From positions 1 through 29,292 of IMG/VR virus record IMGVR_UViG_3300032246_002678: 29,292 nt of DNA. The stretch is one strand, 5' to 3'. The translations under genes were made by a program, and so were the position numbers. This stretch comes from a virus. Of this stretch, positions 18,401-24,821 are shown piece by piece (the first letter of the stretch is position 1; each line of letters opens with the position of its first letter). Under the pieces are notes generated by a model, which saw only the letters and a list, made by a program, of their open reading frames with translations, had not been told where the DNA came from and did no database searches.

Positions 18401-18692
18401 TTCCCATCATGATGGGCTGCTGACAATCTTTGCCATCAGCAAAGAATCCTATGACCCAGGTTCCTTCCAACGGACCCAGAGGTGTCTGTCCTTTGCCAGA
18501 ATTAGCTGCGCTGGTAATAGGTTGCATGGGCATGGCCCAGGGTAAGTCATAGGTGGGTAATTCAAATTTGTTATCTATGTGATAACCCATGATTCGAACT
18601 CGGCATCGACCTAGTTTAAGAGGGTCTTTTCGATCCTCTACTACACCAACCCACCAATAAAACCCGTCTCGGGCAAATAAATTGTCTATCAT
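15486..18692 (-). CDS. gp5: Baseplate hub spike gp5 with lysozyme-like and degenerate M15-like domains
   Basis: 1068 residues, almost twice T4 gp5 (575). Domains in order: OB-fold at about 1-105 (WWVGVVEDRKDPLKLGRCRV, then WVIGFFADG and MMGTMGG); a transglycosylase/lysozyme-like domain at about 161-330 with YRESSS (candidate catalytic Glu179) and GYVGKYQFG, unlike the T4-lysozyme fold domain of T4 gp5; a trimeric beta-helix needle at about 448-608 (SGHVVEFDDTP, then repeated DVTVDG/DINV/DINITAG strands); a Gly/Leu-rich region at 640-790 with an internal duplication; and a C-terminal M15-peptidase-like domain at about 908-1046 whose zinc-ligand positions are Tyr984, Asn991 and Gly1033. gp5 binds gp27 and pierces the envelope while locally cutting peptidoglycan. 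The gp27-like gene ends two bases upstream. Confidence 0.92.
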   Translation of the reverse strand: MIDNLFARDGFYWWVGVVEDRKDPLKLGRCRVRIMGYHIDNKFELPTYDLPWAMPMQPITSAANSGKGQTPLGPLEGTWVIGFFADGKDCQQPIMMGTMGGIPEPSVACGNQQSNSDNSANAQRDTAGNIIYDSNGNSQPVLPSDASPESTVSNSITSTLPPLTQAEIQKLMDDIAYRESSSIAGGVQNYSTVNSQGYVGKYQFGAAALITNGYLKPVLGPNAKVNNVLLNDSRNWTGKGDVNNLDEFLANRNNVQETVMFENINFNYNQLKNLGAVDASTGNNYETAGYLAAAHIAGAGGANQLRLGKDPADILGTRASDYYALGSQSIGGAGTKPVAAANRNSTTASLNSGLQLIKTAFGALNNPKLGQPDAYADPNGVYPTCPYTQRQDTNKLATNNDDLKATPKPEKDSTRIGDVATANDADGSWSEPPSAFAAKYPYNHVRETESGHVVEFDDTPNAERIHIYHRTGTYVEIDREGSVSYKVKGENYNIFARNNRVYTQGNYDVTVDGAKTLLVKNTLDVEVVGKTTINLKDDADINVSKDLRIKAQNIYMEAQQDINITAGNYENHKVAGDLNFRVTGDEQHRVTGSIDMDAQDINLNSGTANPYTATTTALGNGDLGNVTAQGFAATGLNPLPTDIANPGNSYGKGFSGLLGGFSGGGLGLLGNALSNPAIANAVAGFSQAGNLLGSGALQSTLGGLGGGGIGSLLKIGGIDGLNSVLSSAGISESFTDIIGNAAANPAIRDAITGFSTALDAVGGLGNLNSYIDTNGLGGLNSVLTEYGLPSAEKLVANAGLDLNSLISRSVSPAQLSILNALKSSTLIDQTALAAGEALIVDFYKNGVANIDTALPAQVLGAVVDATEFANWTDYPAAAQLSKYYTLGDLSSRVLDTNAQFEIQDQGDLTRYDIISNLKSLAANTLDAIREQYPNVVISDGFKPSNSYLASLDENNAYKDLIETIQLNAIDADVVQAQIDTLTPYQAGQAVNLHFTGASVSDYYSIAQWIKNNVPYDQLRLEYTTFGSQEPWIGISYNAISNRSVDYYDKVVTCMNGQVVANYLADLNS
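15555..15971 (-). other. Degenerate M15 peptidase-like domain of gp5
   Basis: Residues about 908-1046. The family pattern SxHxxGxAxD appears as TPYQAGQAVN (982-991); the usual WIHIS appears as WIGIS (1031-1035); the intervening WIKNNVPYDQLRLEY (1008-1022) matches the helix-strand of phage D-Ala-D-Ala-type endopeptidases. The two His and one Asp zinc ligands are therefore Tyr, Gly and Asn, so peptidase activity is not expected. A peptidoglycan-binding role would be an inference. Confidence 0.65.
16323..16670 (-). repeat. Internal duplication in the gp5 Gly-rich region
   Basis: NPAIANAVAGFSQAGNLLG (675-693) is repeated as NPAIRDAITGFSTALDAVG (744-762), and GLNSVLSSAG (720-729) as GLNSVLTEYG (778-787). 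The two units follow each other in the same order, 58-69 residues apart. Confidence 0.7.
17703..18212 (-). other. Lysozyme/transglycosylase-like domain of gp5
   Basis: Residues about 161-330. The AYRESSS motif supplies candidate catalytic Glu179, followed by VNSQGYVGKYQFG (193-205) and AGYLAAAHIAGAGGANQLRLG (288-308, location only). This arrangement (ES, then GxYQFG, then AAHxAG) fits a soluble lytic transglycosylase-like fold rather than the GH24 T4 lysozyme inserted at the same place in T4 gp5. Confidence 0.65.
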
Positions 18693-18694
18693 AA

Positions 18695-20032
18695 TTATTT
18701 AGTATCCTGTAATGAATCTCGAACTAATTCTAATACCATGGTATGGCTTATGGGAGTTATCTGATGCCTGATGGCAGAAATTAAATACAAACCTGAATAT
18801 AAAGGGTCATCATTAGATAAAGATTTATCAGTTAAATTTTTAGGGCTAGCATTGGGGAAATGGAAATTTACTATGCTGCCAATCTCTGCATCGGTTCGAC
18901 CCGGCACGGTTATTTCTATTTTAAAATTAGTCAATTCAGCCATGGTGCTGGTTCTACGAGTTGTTACTTGGCCAGCCTGTTCACCAACATTATTTTTTAC
19001 ACCAGTATATAACTGATCATGTTGCATATAAATCTGATTAAATCCAGTTGGGGATCTGAGACTAGCACTGCCTTCAATTGGAAACGGCGGTTTATTGCCC
19101 ATGTGCTTGTATTGATTCCAGGAACTAACATGATCATAATCATAGATAGTTCGTTTTTTATTTACAACATCAAAAGCATACATTCTGTTGGCTAGATAAC
19201 CGTTTTGAGTATTTTTTAACCCATTATAGGTTTCTATGACCCGCATATCTATAACCTGTTTATACTGACGGTCTATGTCATCAAAATAGGCATCAGATTC
19301 ATTTCCATAATTTCCTGTAATTTTACTGGCCATGACATAATAGTCCTGATAGTATTGTTTACTATCTGTGGCACTTTTTATCAAAGCTTCGGTGCTGGCA
19401 AAATAATATGCTTTATTGCTTTCATAAAATAAAAAATTAGGACCTACAAAACCATTGCCCTGAGCTTTGCTGGCTAACCAGTTTAATATCTTGCCTGGAT
19501 GCCAGCCCGGACTGGTAAATTGTATGTCGTTGGTAGTTTCCGGTACTATGATCATGGGAGTATAAGCTCCAGTACCTATTCTGCTCAACGCCAGATAATT
19601 TTCAAATACCTTTTTAGCATGTTCATGAACCTTGGCTTTTTTAAATGTTTTATACACCGGACTAAGAGCATCAACAAATACTTCGGGGCTGCAAAAGTGC
19701 ATGATAAAAGTCTGTTTACCAGTATCACTGATAAAAATTTTATCGGTTATGCTGTAAATTTTAAATGTTTTCCAGATATAACTGGTCTGGGTTGGAGTAA
19801 CTAATTTTAAGCGAACATATTCGTCACCGGTTAGTCCTAGTGCTGTAGATAGATTCAGGGCATCTACTATGAGAATATTGCCATATAATCCCTGAGCATA
19901 GATATCTTCAAATAAGTTTAATTCACCTATGTAACCTGCAGTTAAATCAAACTCCTGACCACCAGCAGTAATTAAAGTTACTTGCTGTAAGTCAATGTCA
20001 CCGGCTTTGCGTACGCCATCACTATTCGCCAT
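18695..20032 (-). CDS. gp27: Baseplate central hub protein gp27-like
   Basis: 445 residues (T4 gp27 is 391). It begins GDIDLQQVTLITAGGQEFDL and NLFEDIYAQGLYGNILIVDA, a first hub domain with tube-like fold common to gp27, VgrG and P2 gpD. AKKVFENYLALSRIG and FTSPGWHPGKILNWLASKAQ are typical of this hub family, where the 'W.p...i.wL..ra' motif precedes the second domain. gp27 trimers form the torus between the tube and the gp5 needle. It sits directly upstream of gp5 (two-base gap) and overlaps gp53 by 11 bases. The identification rests on those motifs plus gene order. Confidence 0.8.
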   Translation of the reverse strand: MANSDGVRKAGDIDLQQVTLITAGGQEFDLTAGYIGELNLFEDIYAQGLYGNILIVDALNLSTALGLTGDEYVRLKLVTPTQTSYIWKTFKIYSITDKIFISDTGKQTFIMHFCSPEVFVDALSPVYKTFKKAKVHEHAKKVFENYLALSRIGTGAYTPMIIVPETTNDIQFTSPGWHPGKILNWLASKAQGNGFVGPNFLFYESNKAYYFASTEALIKSATDSKQYYQDYYVMASKITGNYGNESDAYFDDIDRQYKQVIDMRVIETYNGLKNTQNGYLANRMYAFDVVNKKRTIYDYDHVSSWNQYKHMGNKPPFPIEGSASLRSPTGFNQIYMQHDQLYTGVKNNVGEQAGQVTTRRTSTMAELTNFKIEITVPGRTDAEIGSIVNFHFPNASPKNLTDKSLSNDDPLYSGLYLISAIRHQITPISHTMVLELVRDSLQDTK

Positions 20033-20531
20033 CTAATAAAACCCCATTGAAATCATTGATAAAATTTGGTAAAAATTGTGCTTTAACTATTTTAATTTTG
20101 CGTTTAGCTTCATTGATTTGATCCTCATAATCAGTATTGTTGACTGATAATTTGCTTCCGGCATAGCTGCTATGAACTACATCTTCATAAGCATCGTTGG
20201 TGACGTAATATTTTAGAGCATATTCGTTACCTGTACCATATTTGTCAGTAATATAATTTTTTAACTGTGCAGATGTTAGAGGCCATTCCCAACGTGGATC
20301 AATGATGTCATTGGCTATTAGTATAACCCAGTGTAGATCTGAATTACCATAAAACTTATGAGCAATAATTTCTGGGGTTTCACCATCTTTGATGTCATAT
20401 TCATCATAGGCTGCTGCAGTTAATAGCTCTTGGGTCTGAGATCTGACTCTGCGAAAGATATCAGTAACCGGGAATCCTGAAACACCGCCATCAAGACTAT
20501 AAACAATCTTTGGGAATTTTTCAAAGTACAT
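20022..20531 (-). CDS. gp53: Baseplate wedge subunit gp53
   Basis: 169 residues (T4 gp53 is 196). It begins MYFEKFPKIVYSL and has YDEYDIKDGETPEIIAHKFY followed by GNSDLHWVILIANDIIDP and WPL, the LysM-like signature of gp53. gp53 clamps adjacent wedges together around the hub through contacts with gp6, gp25 and gp27. In T4 it lies next to gene 5; here the hub protein gp27 is inserted between them. Confidence 0.92.
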   Translation of the reverse strand: MYFEKFPKIVYSLDGGVSGFPVTDIFRRVRSQTQELLTAAAYDEYDIKDGETPEIIAHKFYGNSDLHWVILIANDIIDPRWEWPLTSAQLKNYITDKYGTGNEYALKYYVTNDAYEDVVHSSYAGSKLSVNNTDYEDQINEAKRKIKIVKAQFLPNFINDFNGVLLDGE

Positions 20532-20532
20532 G

Positions 20533-21735
20533 TTAATATCCTTTTTCTATGCGTTCGCGAGTTAGTACTTCCAGCTCTCTGAACTTAAGACTAAGATTAA
20601 TTTCAGTAGGCATACCATCATCAAAGGTATTAAATCCTTGACCACCATAGTCTACGGCCAGATCTTCTAGCACGCAAGTAGAAATTTTATTTAGGTTGGT
20701 ATTTTCACTGCTGTTAAAATAATAGGCTATGTCAAAGGTGCTAGGGTATATGTAAAAATTGCCACCTGAACTAATTTCAGGATGCATATGCAGTTTAAAT
20801 TCCTGAATTATTTGTCGTACATTACGAGCCTCAGTTTCGGTTCGAGGTAAGAATTTATACTTGAACATAAACTCACGATTTTGAACATTACGGAAAATTT
20901 GTTCGCGGAATGGATTTGGTGCCTGAGCAGTTCCAGCCTGGATAGCTTCGGCAAATCCTAGTTTACCACCAAATAAATCAGCAACTGCTCCAGGCAACTG
21001 AGCTACTGTCATGGCTGCAATCATGGCTAATTCCCTGGTAGGCTGACCCTTCATTAGATCGGTTGCACCTGCTCCACGCGCCAGATAGCCAACTAAACTG
21101 CCTAATTCTGCTCCCTCATAGGTTACACCATATTTGGCTTCGGGTGCAGAAGATATAGCCAACATTATGGCTTTACTAATTCTGCGACTCTGATCGGGTT
21201 TAAAAATATTTAGAGCTTCATTTACACTTACTGAACCTATGGCACCGCCTACGGCACCTAGTCCTACAACTATTGTTTTGGCTGCACCTTTACTTACTGC
21301 TTCAAATGCTTTCCCTGCTAAAGCTGCTGCTCCAACTCCAACTGCAGCCCCAATGCCAGCAACACCAGCATTAACTTTACCTCCAGATGATAATGTATTA
21401 GCTCCGCCTATGGAAACTGGGACGGATTGTGTTTTATTCTTATATTTACTGGCACCACGAATGTTAATAAAAAACACTATGTGATGTTGCAGATCTGCAG
21501 TAGCACCTGTTTTTTCAGGGTACGAAGTTATATTAACATTGTAATTTAATCCACCAGCACTGCCACCAGCATTGTTAAAATATCTGGGTTTTAGATCGTC
21601 ATTACTAAAACTTTTTGATTCCTCTGCACGCGGTTGCGGTTTCTTTAGCCCAAAATTTGGATAAATTTGTTGAGAGGAATCTACTGATCCCATACTAACT
21701 GGGTCATATCCACCTGCTGTTTTATTGTCAGCCAT
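20533..21735 (-). CDS. gp48: Baseplate tail-tube cap gp48
   Basis: 400 residues. The C-terminal domain (about 275-392) has the gp48 tail-cap pattern: FREQIFRNVQNREFMFKYKF, FLPRTETEARNVRQIIQEFK, GNFYIYPSTFDIAYYF, NKISTCVLEDLAVDY and GMPTEINLSLKFRELEVLTR. An N-terminal disordered leader (1-60) precedes a beta segment (62-95). A very Ala/Gly-rich hydrophobic stretch at about 121-172 is longer than in T4 and could contact the tape measure; that is inference. gp48 sits on the hub and, with gp54, starts tube polymerisation. It is the first gene of the minus-strand block and has AGGA before the ATG. Confidence 0.88.
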   Translation of the reverse strand: MADNKTAGGYDPVSMGSVDSSQQIYPNFGLKKPQPRAEESKSFSNDDLKPRYFNNAGGSAGGLNYNVNITSYPEKTGATADLQHHIVFFINIRGASKYKNKTQSVPVSIGGANTLSSGGKVNAGVAGIGAAVGVGAAALAGKAFEAVSKGAAKTIVVGLGAVGGAIGSVSVNEALNIFKPDQSRRISKAIMLAISSAPEAKYGVTYEGAELGSLVGYLARGAGATDLMKGQPTRELAMIAAMTVAQLPGAVADLFGGKLGFAEAIQAGTAQAPNPFREQIFRNVQNREFMFKYKFLPRTETEARNVRQIIQEFKLHMHPEISSGGNFYIYPSTFDIAYYFNSSENTNLNKISTCVLEDLAVDYGGQGFNTFDDGMPTEINLSLKFRELEVLTRERIEKGY

Positions 21736-21745
21736 GTGCTGGTCC

Positions 21746-21753
21746 TATAAATA
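21746..21753 (+). promoter_or_regulatory. T4-late consensus promoter box TATAAATA for gp4
   Basis: An exact T4 late -10 octamer TATAAATA on the plus strand, 28 bases upstream of the gp4 ATG, in the 46-base gap between divergent gene blocks. It is the only exact TATAAATA I found in a position to drive a gene here. Confidence 0.65.
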
Positions 21754-21773
21754 AGTAATACTAGTTAATAAGT

Positions 21774-21781
21774 TATTTATC
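21774..21781 (-). promoter_or_regulatory. T4-late-type promoter box GATAAATA for gp48 block
   Basis: GATAAATA on the minus strand, ending 38 bases before the gp48 ATG and directly abutting the gp4 ATG. It faces the plus-strand box at 21746-21753, so the two predicted start sites lie between the boxes and the two transcripts would overlap by a few bases or just meet. Confidence 0.55.
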
Positions 21782-22234
21782 ATGTATTCTAATAATGTTT
21801 ATAAAGGTCGATATCGAGTTTTAAATCCAGCCAAATATACTGGCAACCCCACCAATGTGATATATCGCAGCATGTGGGAGTTTAAGTTCATGAAGTATTG
21901 TGATAACAATACCAATGTTTTGGAATGGGGAAGCGAAGAAGTCGTCATACCTTATTTATCACCGGTCGATGGAAAAGTACACAGATACTTTGTGGATTTT
22001 TACATGAAGATTCAGGAAAGCTCTGGGCGCACCAAGAAATATCTCATAGAGATCAAACCTCTTAAATTCACTCAACCACCAGATATACCCAAGCGTCGCA
22101 CTCGTCAGTTTGTGCAGGAAGTCTATACCTGGGGTGTGAACCAGGCCAAGTGGAAGGCGGCTCAGAACTTCTGTGAAGATCGTGGCTGGAAATTTGAGAT
22201 TATCACAGAAAAAGAGCTGGGATTAGATAAATAA
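21782..22234 (+). CDS. gp4: Head completion nuclease-like protein gp4
   Basis: 150 residues, matching T4 gp4 (also called 50/65). Motifs: KGRYRVLNPAKYTGNPTNVI, YRSMWEFKFMKYCD, VLEWGSEEVVIPY, HRYFVDFYMK and YLIEIKP. Glu33, Asp72 and the Glu90-x-Lys92 pair form the PD-(D/E)xK nuclease arrangement, as in TnsA-like proteins. gp4 finishes the packaged head before tail joining; whether the fold cuts DNA in the particle is not settled. The ATG has no clear ribosome site, being preceded by AAGTTATTTATC. The next gene starts 4 bases later. Confidence 0.93.
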   Translation: MYSNNVYKGRYRVLNPAKYTGNPTNVIYRSMWEFKFMKYCDNNTNVLEWGSEEVVIPYLSPVDGKVHRYFVDFYMKIQESSGRTKKYLIEIKPLKFTQPPDIPKRRTRQFVQEVYTWGVNQAKWKAAQNFCEDRGWKFEIITEKELGLDK

Positions 22235-22237
22235 ACA

Positions 22238-22795
22238 ATGGCAAATCCTTTTCAGCAACTTAGAGTAGATCCACAGAGTGTGAGACGCAGTCAGGCCTGG
22301 TATCAGAAACAGATACAAAATCTGAAAAACATCAACACTGGAGTTAATGCTGCTCTCAAACAGGGGCAGGCCAGCATAGTTCCTGGTGGTTTGTATCTGT
22401 TTAAATACGATCCTAAACATAAAGACAAGTTGCCCTATTATGATACACTGCCTCTGGTACTACCATTTGCTGACGCACCTGGAGGATTCCTGGGTATAAA
22501 CCTGCATTATCTGCCCTATGGGCTGAGATTCAAACTCATGGGAGCACTCATGGATTTGGTCACAGACATTGAAGATCCACAGAGCCGAGCTCAGGTAAGC
22601 TGGAGCATACTTAATGGCAGTAGTAAATATTCAGGTGTCAGTGCCTGTGTGAAGCATTATTTAACTGCACAGGTAAAGTCACAGTTTTTAGACATACCCA
22701 ATGATCAATGGCTGGCCGCAGCCATGATGCCCATAGAACAATTTAATGGTGCATCCAAAGAACAGGTATATAAAAATTCACGTAGGATGCTATAA
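22238..22795 (+). CDS. Conserved phage protein, possibly gp2-type DNA end protector
   Basis: 185 residues. Landmarks: GGLYLFKYDPKHKDKLPYYD, LPLVLPFADAPGGFLGINLH, YLPYGLRFKLM, ACVKHYLTAQVKSQFLDIP and MMPIEQFNGASKEQVYKNSR. This 'YDPKxKxxLPYYDxxPLVLP...GFLGLNxHYLP' family is widespread in T4-like and related myoviruses beside gp4. T4 has genes 2 and 4 adjacent, so the DNA end protector (which shields packaged ends from RecBCD) is the best positional guess, but I cannot show homology to T4 gp2 by eye. No catalytic motif is evident. It starts 4 bases after gp4 and overlaps the next gene by one base. Confidence 0.6.
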   Translation: MANPFQQLRVDPQSVRRSQAWYQKQIQNLKNINTGVNAALKQGQASIVPGGLYLFKYDPKHKDKLPYYDTLPLVLPFADAPGGFLGINLHYLPYGLRFKLMGALMDLVTDIEDPQSRAQVSWSILNGSSKYSGVSACVKHYLTAQVKSQFLDIPNDQWLAAAMMPIEQFNGASKEQVYKNSRRML

Positions 22796-23556
22796 TGGCT
22801 CTAATGGACATCATAAATGCAGTATCTGGATTTGGTAATGTACAACAGGCACCAGGTAATGCTCAGTTTAAACTTAATGACTTTATCAGTCAGGTAAAGA
22901 GTGGTGTTGCCAAACCCTGCAGATTTGAAGTCAGCATTTCAAATCCACGCTGTATAAACAATCCAGCCTGGGGTAAAACAGTTAGTTTAATGTGTGATCA
23001 GGCCATGTTGCCCATGACCAGACTTATCACCAGCCGACAACAGATATTTGGTCCGCCCAGCTTCCATCCAGTTGGAGTTGATTACGGTGGCGATAATCTA
23101 GGCATGCAATTCCTGGTAGATCGCGAAATGAATGTAAAAAACTATTTTGATAGCTGGGTAGATGGTATAGTAAACCACACAAACTATACAACAGCCTATC
23201 AGGCCAGATATTTAACTTCCATGGAAATTCGTCAGTTAGACGAAGCTGATAATGTAGTCTATGCAGTAAAATTAGAAGACATTTTTCCTGTGGTAGTAAA
23301 TCCTTTACAACTTGATTCTGGACTGGCTAATTCAGTTCATAAGTTAAATGTTACATTTAATTATCGTCGCTGGTATAGAATTGGCATAGGCCAACAAACT
23401 GCTCCAGCCAATACAAAAAATAACATTCTGGGTGGTCTTTTAAATATTCAGAATGGTAACATAAATTATTTTAATAATAACCCAACTGCACAACAACAGG
23501 CGCAGAACTTATTACAACCTGGTTATGGAGCAGATTCATACTTTTTAGTTAAATAG
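22795..23556 (+). CDS. gp54: Tail tube family protein, gp54-like tube initiator
   Basis: 253 residues, longer than the gp19 tube protein (163 in T4) and shorter than T4 gp54 (320). After a ~30-residue leader it shows the gp19/gp54 core: FISQVKSGVAKPCRFEVSIS, LMCDQAMLPMTRLITSRQQI, MQFLVDREMNVKNYFDSWVD and AVKLEDIFPVVVNPLQLD, ending with VHKLNVTFNYRRWYRI. A Gln/Asn-rich C-terminal tail (about 200-253) is extra. A tube-fold protein placed beside gp26 and near gp48, rather than beside the sheath gene gp18, fits the tube initiator gp54; the alternative is a second tube subunit. It starts on a TAATG overlap. Confidence 0.7.
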   Translation: MALMDIINAVSGFGNVQQAPGNAQFKLNDFISQVKSGVAKPCRFEVSISNPRCINNPAWGKTVSLMCDQAMLPMTRLITSRQQIFGPPSFHPVGVDYGGDNLGMQFLVDREMNVKNYFDSWVDGIVNHTNYTTAYQARYLTSMEIRQLDEADNVVYAVKLEDIFPVVVNPLQLDSGLANSVHKLNVTFNYRRWYRIGIGQQTAPANTKNNILGGLLNIQNGNINYFNNNPTAQQQAQNLLQPGYGADSYFLVK

Positions 23557-23564
23557 GAGTTGTC

Positions 23565-24269
23565 ATGGCATTACCCAAAATTGACGTGCCGGTTTATTCT
23601 ACAGAATTACCTAGTACTGGTGAAGTCATAAAATACCGACCATTTTTGGTCCGAGAGCAAAAGCAATTATTAATTGCACAAAACGCAGGATTAGAACAAC
23701 AAACTCAGGCAGTTATTGATCTGGTGTCTGAATGTACATTTAACAAACTAGATGTACGTAAATTACCAGCTTATGATCTAGAGTTTTTATTTTTAAAACT
23801 CAGAGCCAACAGTGTAGGAGAGAACATAGATCTGGTCCTGACCTGTGGTGAATGCGGTAATAAACAGGATGCTCAATTAGATCTAACCACAGTTAAAGTT
23901 GAAACATATCCTGATCATGATCATAAAGTTGATCTAGGGCATGGATTATTGGTAACATTAACAGATCCAGATCTGGAAAGTCTAACCAGTCTCAGAGGTG
24001 TTACTAACCCTGATGCAGATCAGATCATTGGTTTAATTGCCAAGTGTATTAATACTATTTGGAAAGATGATGACATGTACTCAGCTCTGGATTATAGTCC
24101 AGCTGATTTGATTGAATTTGTAGAAAATTTAAGTCCAGGTAATTTTAGTAAACTAGAAAAGTTTTTCATTACTTTACCTAAGCTTAGACATGAAATTAGT
24201 TTTAAGTGTATCAAATGTGAATCAGATAATACCGCAGCCCTGGAGGGTTTGCAAAGTTTTTTCGGTTAA
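23565..24269 (+). CDS. gp26: Baseplate hub assembly protein gp26
   Basis: 234 residues, similar to T4 gp26 (208). YSTELPSTGEVIKYRPFLVR and EQKQLLIAQ at the N-terminus and LSPGNFSKLEKFFITLPKLR near the C-terminus are family landmarks. Two CxxC pairs (Cys94/Cys97 in CGEC and Cys215/Cys218 in CIKC) look like a zinc site closing over the inserted middle domain. gp26 is an accessory factor for hub assembly. A good AGGAG ribosome site precedes the ATG. The last codons contain a TTTTTTC run that could let ribosomes slip into the -1 frame, making a 295-residue fusion with the downstream small frame. Confidence 0.88.
   Translation: MALPKIDVPVYSTELPSTGEVIKYRPFLVREQKQLLIAQNAGLEQQTQAVIDLVSECTFNKLDVRKLPAYDLEFLFLKLRANSVGENIDLVLTCGECGNKQDAQLDLTTVKVETYPDHDHKVDLGHGLLVTLTDPDLESLTSLRGVTNPDADQIIGLIAKCINTIWKDDDMYSALDYSPADLIEFVENLSPGNFSKLEKFFITLPKLRHEISFKCIKCESDNTAALEGLQSFFG
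24257..24263 (+). other. Candidate -1 ribosomal frameshift heptamer at the end of gp26
   Basis: In the gp26 frame the bases split T-TTT-TTC (codons AGT TTT TTC GGT TAA), the X-XXY-YYZ form needed for simultaneous -1 slippage. After slipping, translation reads CGG TTA ATC CTT and stays open to the TAA at 24449-24451. Only one sense codon (GGT) and the stop follow in the zero frame. A weak hairpin candidate (TCTGA at 24289-24293 with TCAGA at 24301-24305, or ATCAGA with TCTGAT further on) lies about 25 bases downstream, further than usual. Confidence 0.6.
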
Positions 24270-24319
24270 TCCTTTCACACGAGACACTTCTGAACTATTA
24301 TCAGACTAACTTTAATCTG

Positions 24320-24451
24320 ATGCAGTTTCATAAGTACAGTTTAACAGAGTTAGAAAATATGATGCCGTGGGAGAGGGAAATTTATATTATGTTGTTGGTT
24401 AATTATCTCAAGGAAGAGAACCAGCGTTTACAACAACAGAAAGGAACTTAA
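24320..24451 (+). CDS. Small tail/hub assembly protein in the -1 frame after gp26 (gp51-position)
   Basis: From the only ATG available this encodes 43 residues: QFHKYSLTELENMMPWEREI followed by YIMLLVNYLKEENQRLQQQ. However the open frame continues upstream without stop to the gp26 slippery run at 24257-24263, and the upstream codons (SHETLLNYYQTNFNLMQFHK) look coding, so the real product is probably the last 62 residues of a gp26 frameshift fusion. The ATG at 24320 has no ribosome site. The 'LTELExMxPWEREIY...L..EE' pattern is like small tail assembly proteins that follow gp26 in T4-like phages; T4 has gene 51 here. It ends one base before the holin ATG, and its AAGGA serves as the holin ribosome site. 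Confidence 0.7.
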   Translation: MQFHKYSLTELENMMPWEREIYIMLLVNYLKEENQRLQQQKGT

Positions 24452-24452
24452 A

Positions 24453-24821
24453 ATGGCAAAAGAATATATTGCAGAACCTATTAAGCAGGACAAAGAAGAT
24501 TGGATGACTAAAAAGTGGCGTCCCATGATGGCCATAGTCTACATGATGATCAATCTATTTGATTTTATCATTGGACCTATACTATATAACCTATTACAGT
24601 ACTGGAATCCAGGTCAGGCAGTTGGTATGTGGCAACCACTAACCCTGCAGGGCGGTGGATTAATTCACATAGCCTTTGGTGCTATTCTGGGTATCAGTGC
24701 CTGGACTCGTGGTCAGGAAAAAATTGAAACCATTAAAAATCCACCACCAGCTCCAACCATGAGTGCTAATGTTTCTGCTCCTGCAGATGAACCAACACCT
24801 AATGCAAGATACGCTGAATAA
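24453..24821 (+). CDS. Holin-like membrane protein
   Basis: 122 residues. A short charged N-terminus is followed by WRPMMAIVYMMINLFDFIIG (22-41), with hydrophobic residues continuing to about 47, then PLTLQGGGLIHIAFGAILGI (62-81) ending in SAWTRGQEK. This 'WRPLMA...FD.I..P......LTLQGGGL.H.A.GAILG..AW.RGQEK' pattern is that of the 3-TM / GTA-type holin family. The C-terminal ~35 residues are Pro/Ala-rich and presumably soluble. Holins open the inner membrane at the end of infection. No endolysin lies next to it; the gene sits in a tail-hub operon, one base after the gp51-position protein and with a one-base TAATG overlap into the next gene. A virion-associated membrane function is a less likely alternative. 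Confidence 0.75.
   Translation: MAKEYIAEPIKQDKEDWMTKKWRPMMAIVYMMINLFDFIIGPILYNLLQYWNPGQAVGMWQPLTLQGGGLIHIAFGAILGISAWTRGQEKIETIKNPPPAPTMSANVSAPADEPTPNARYAE

Noticed and set aside
21953-21960. GATAAATA on the minus strand inside gp4, pointing to gp48
   Set aside because: It is over 200 bases from the gp48 start and a better-placed copy exists at 21774-21781.
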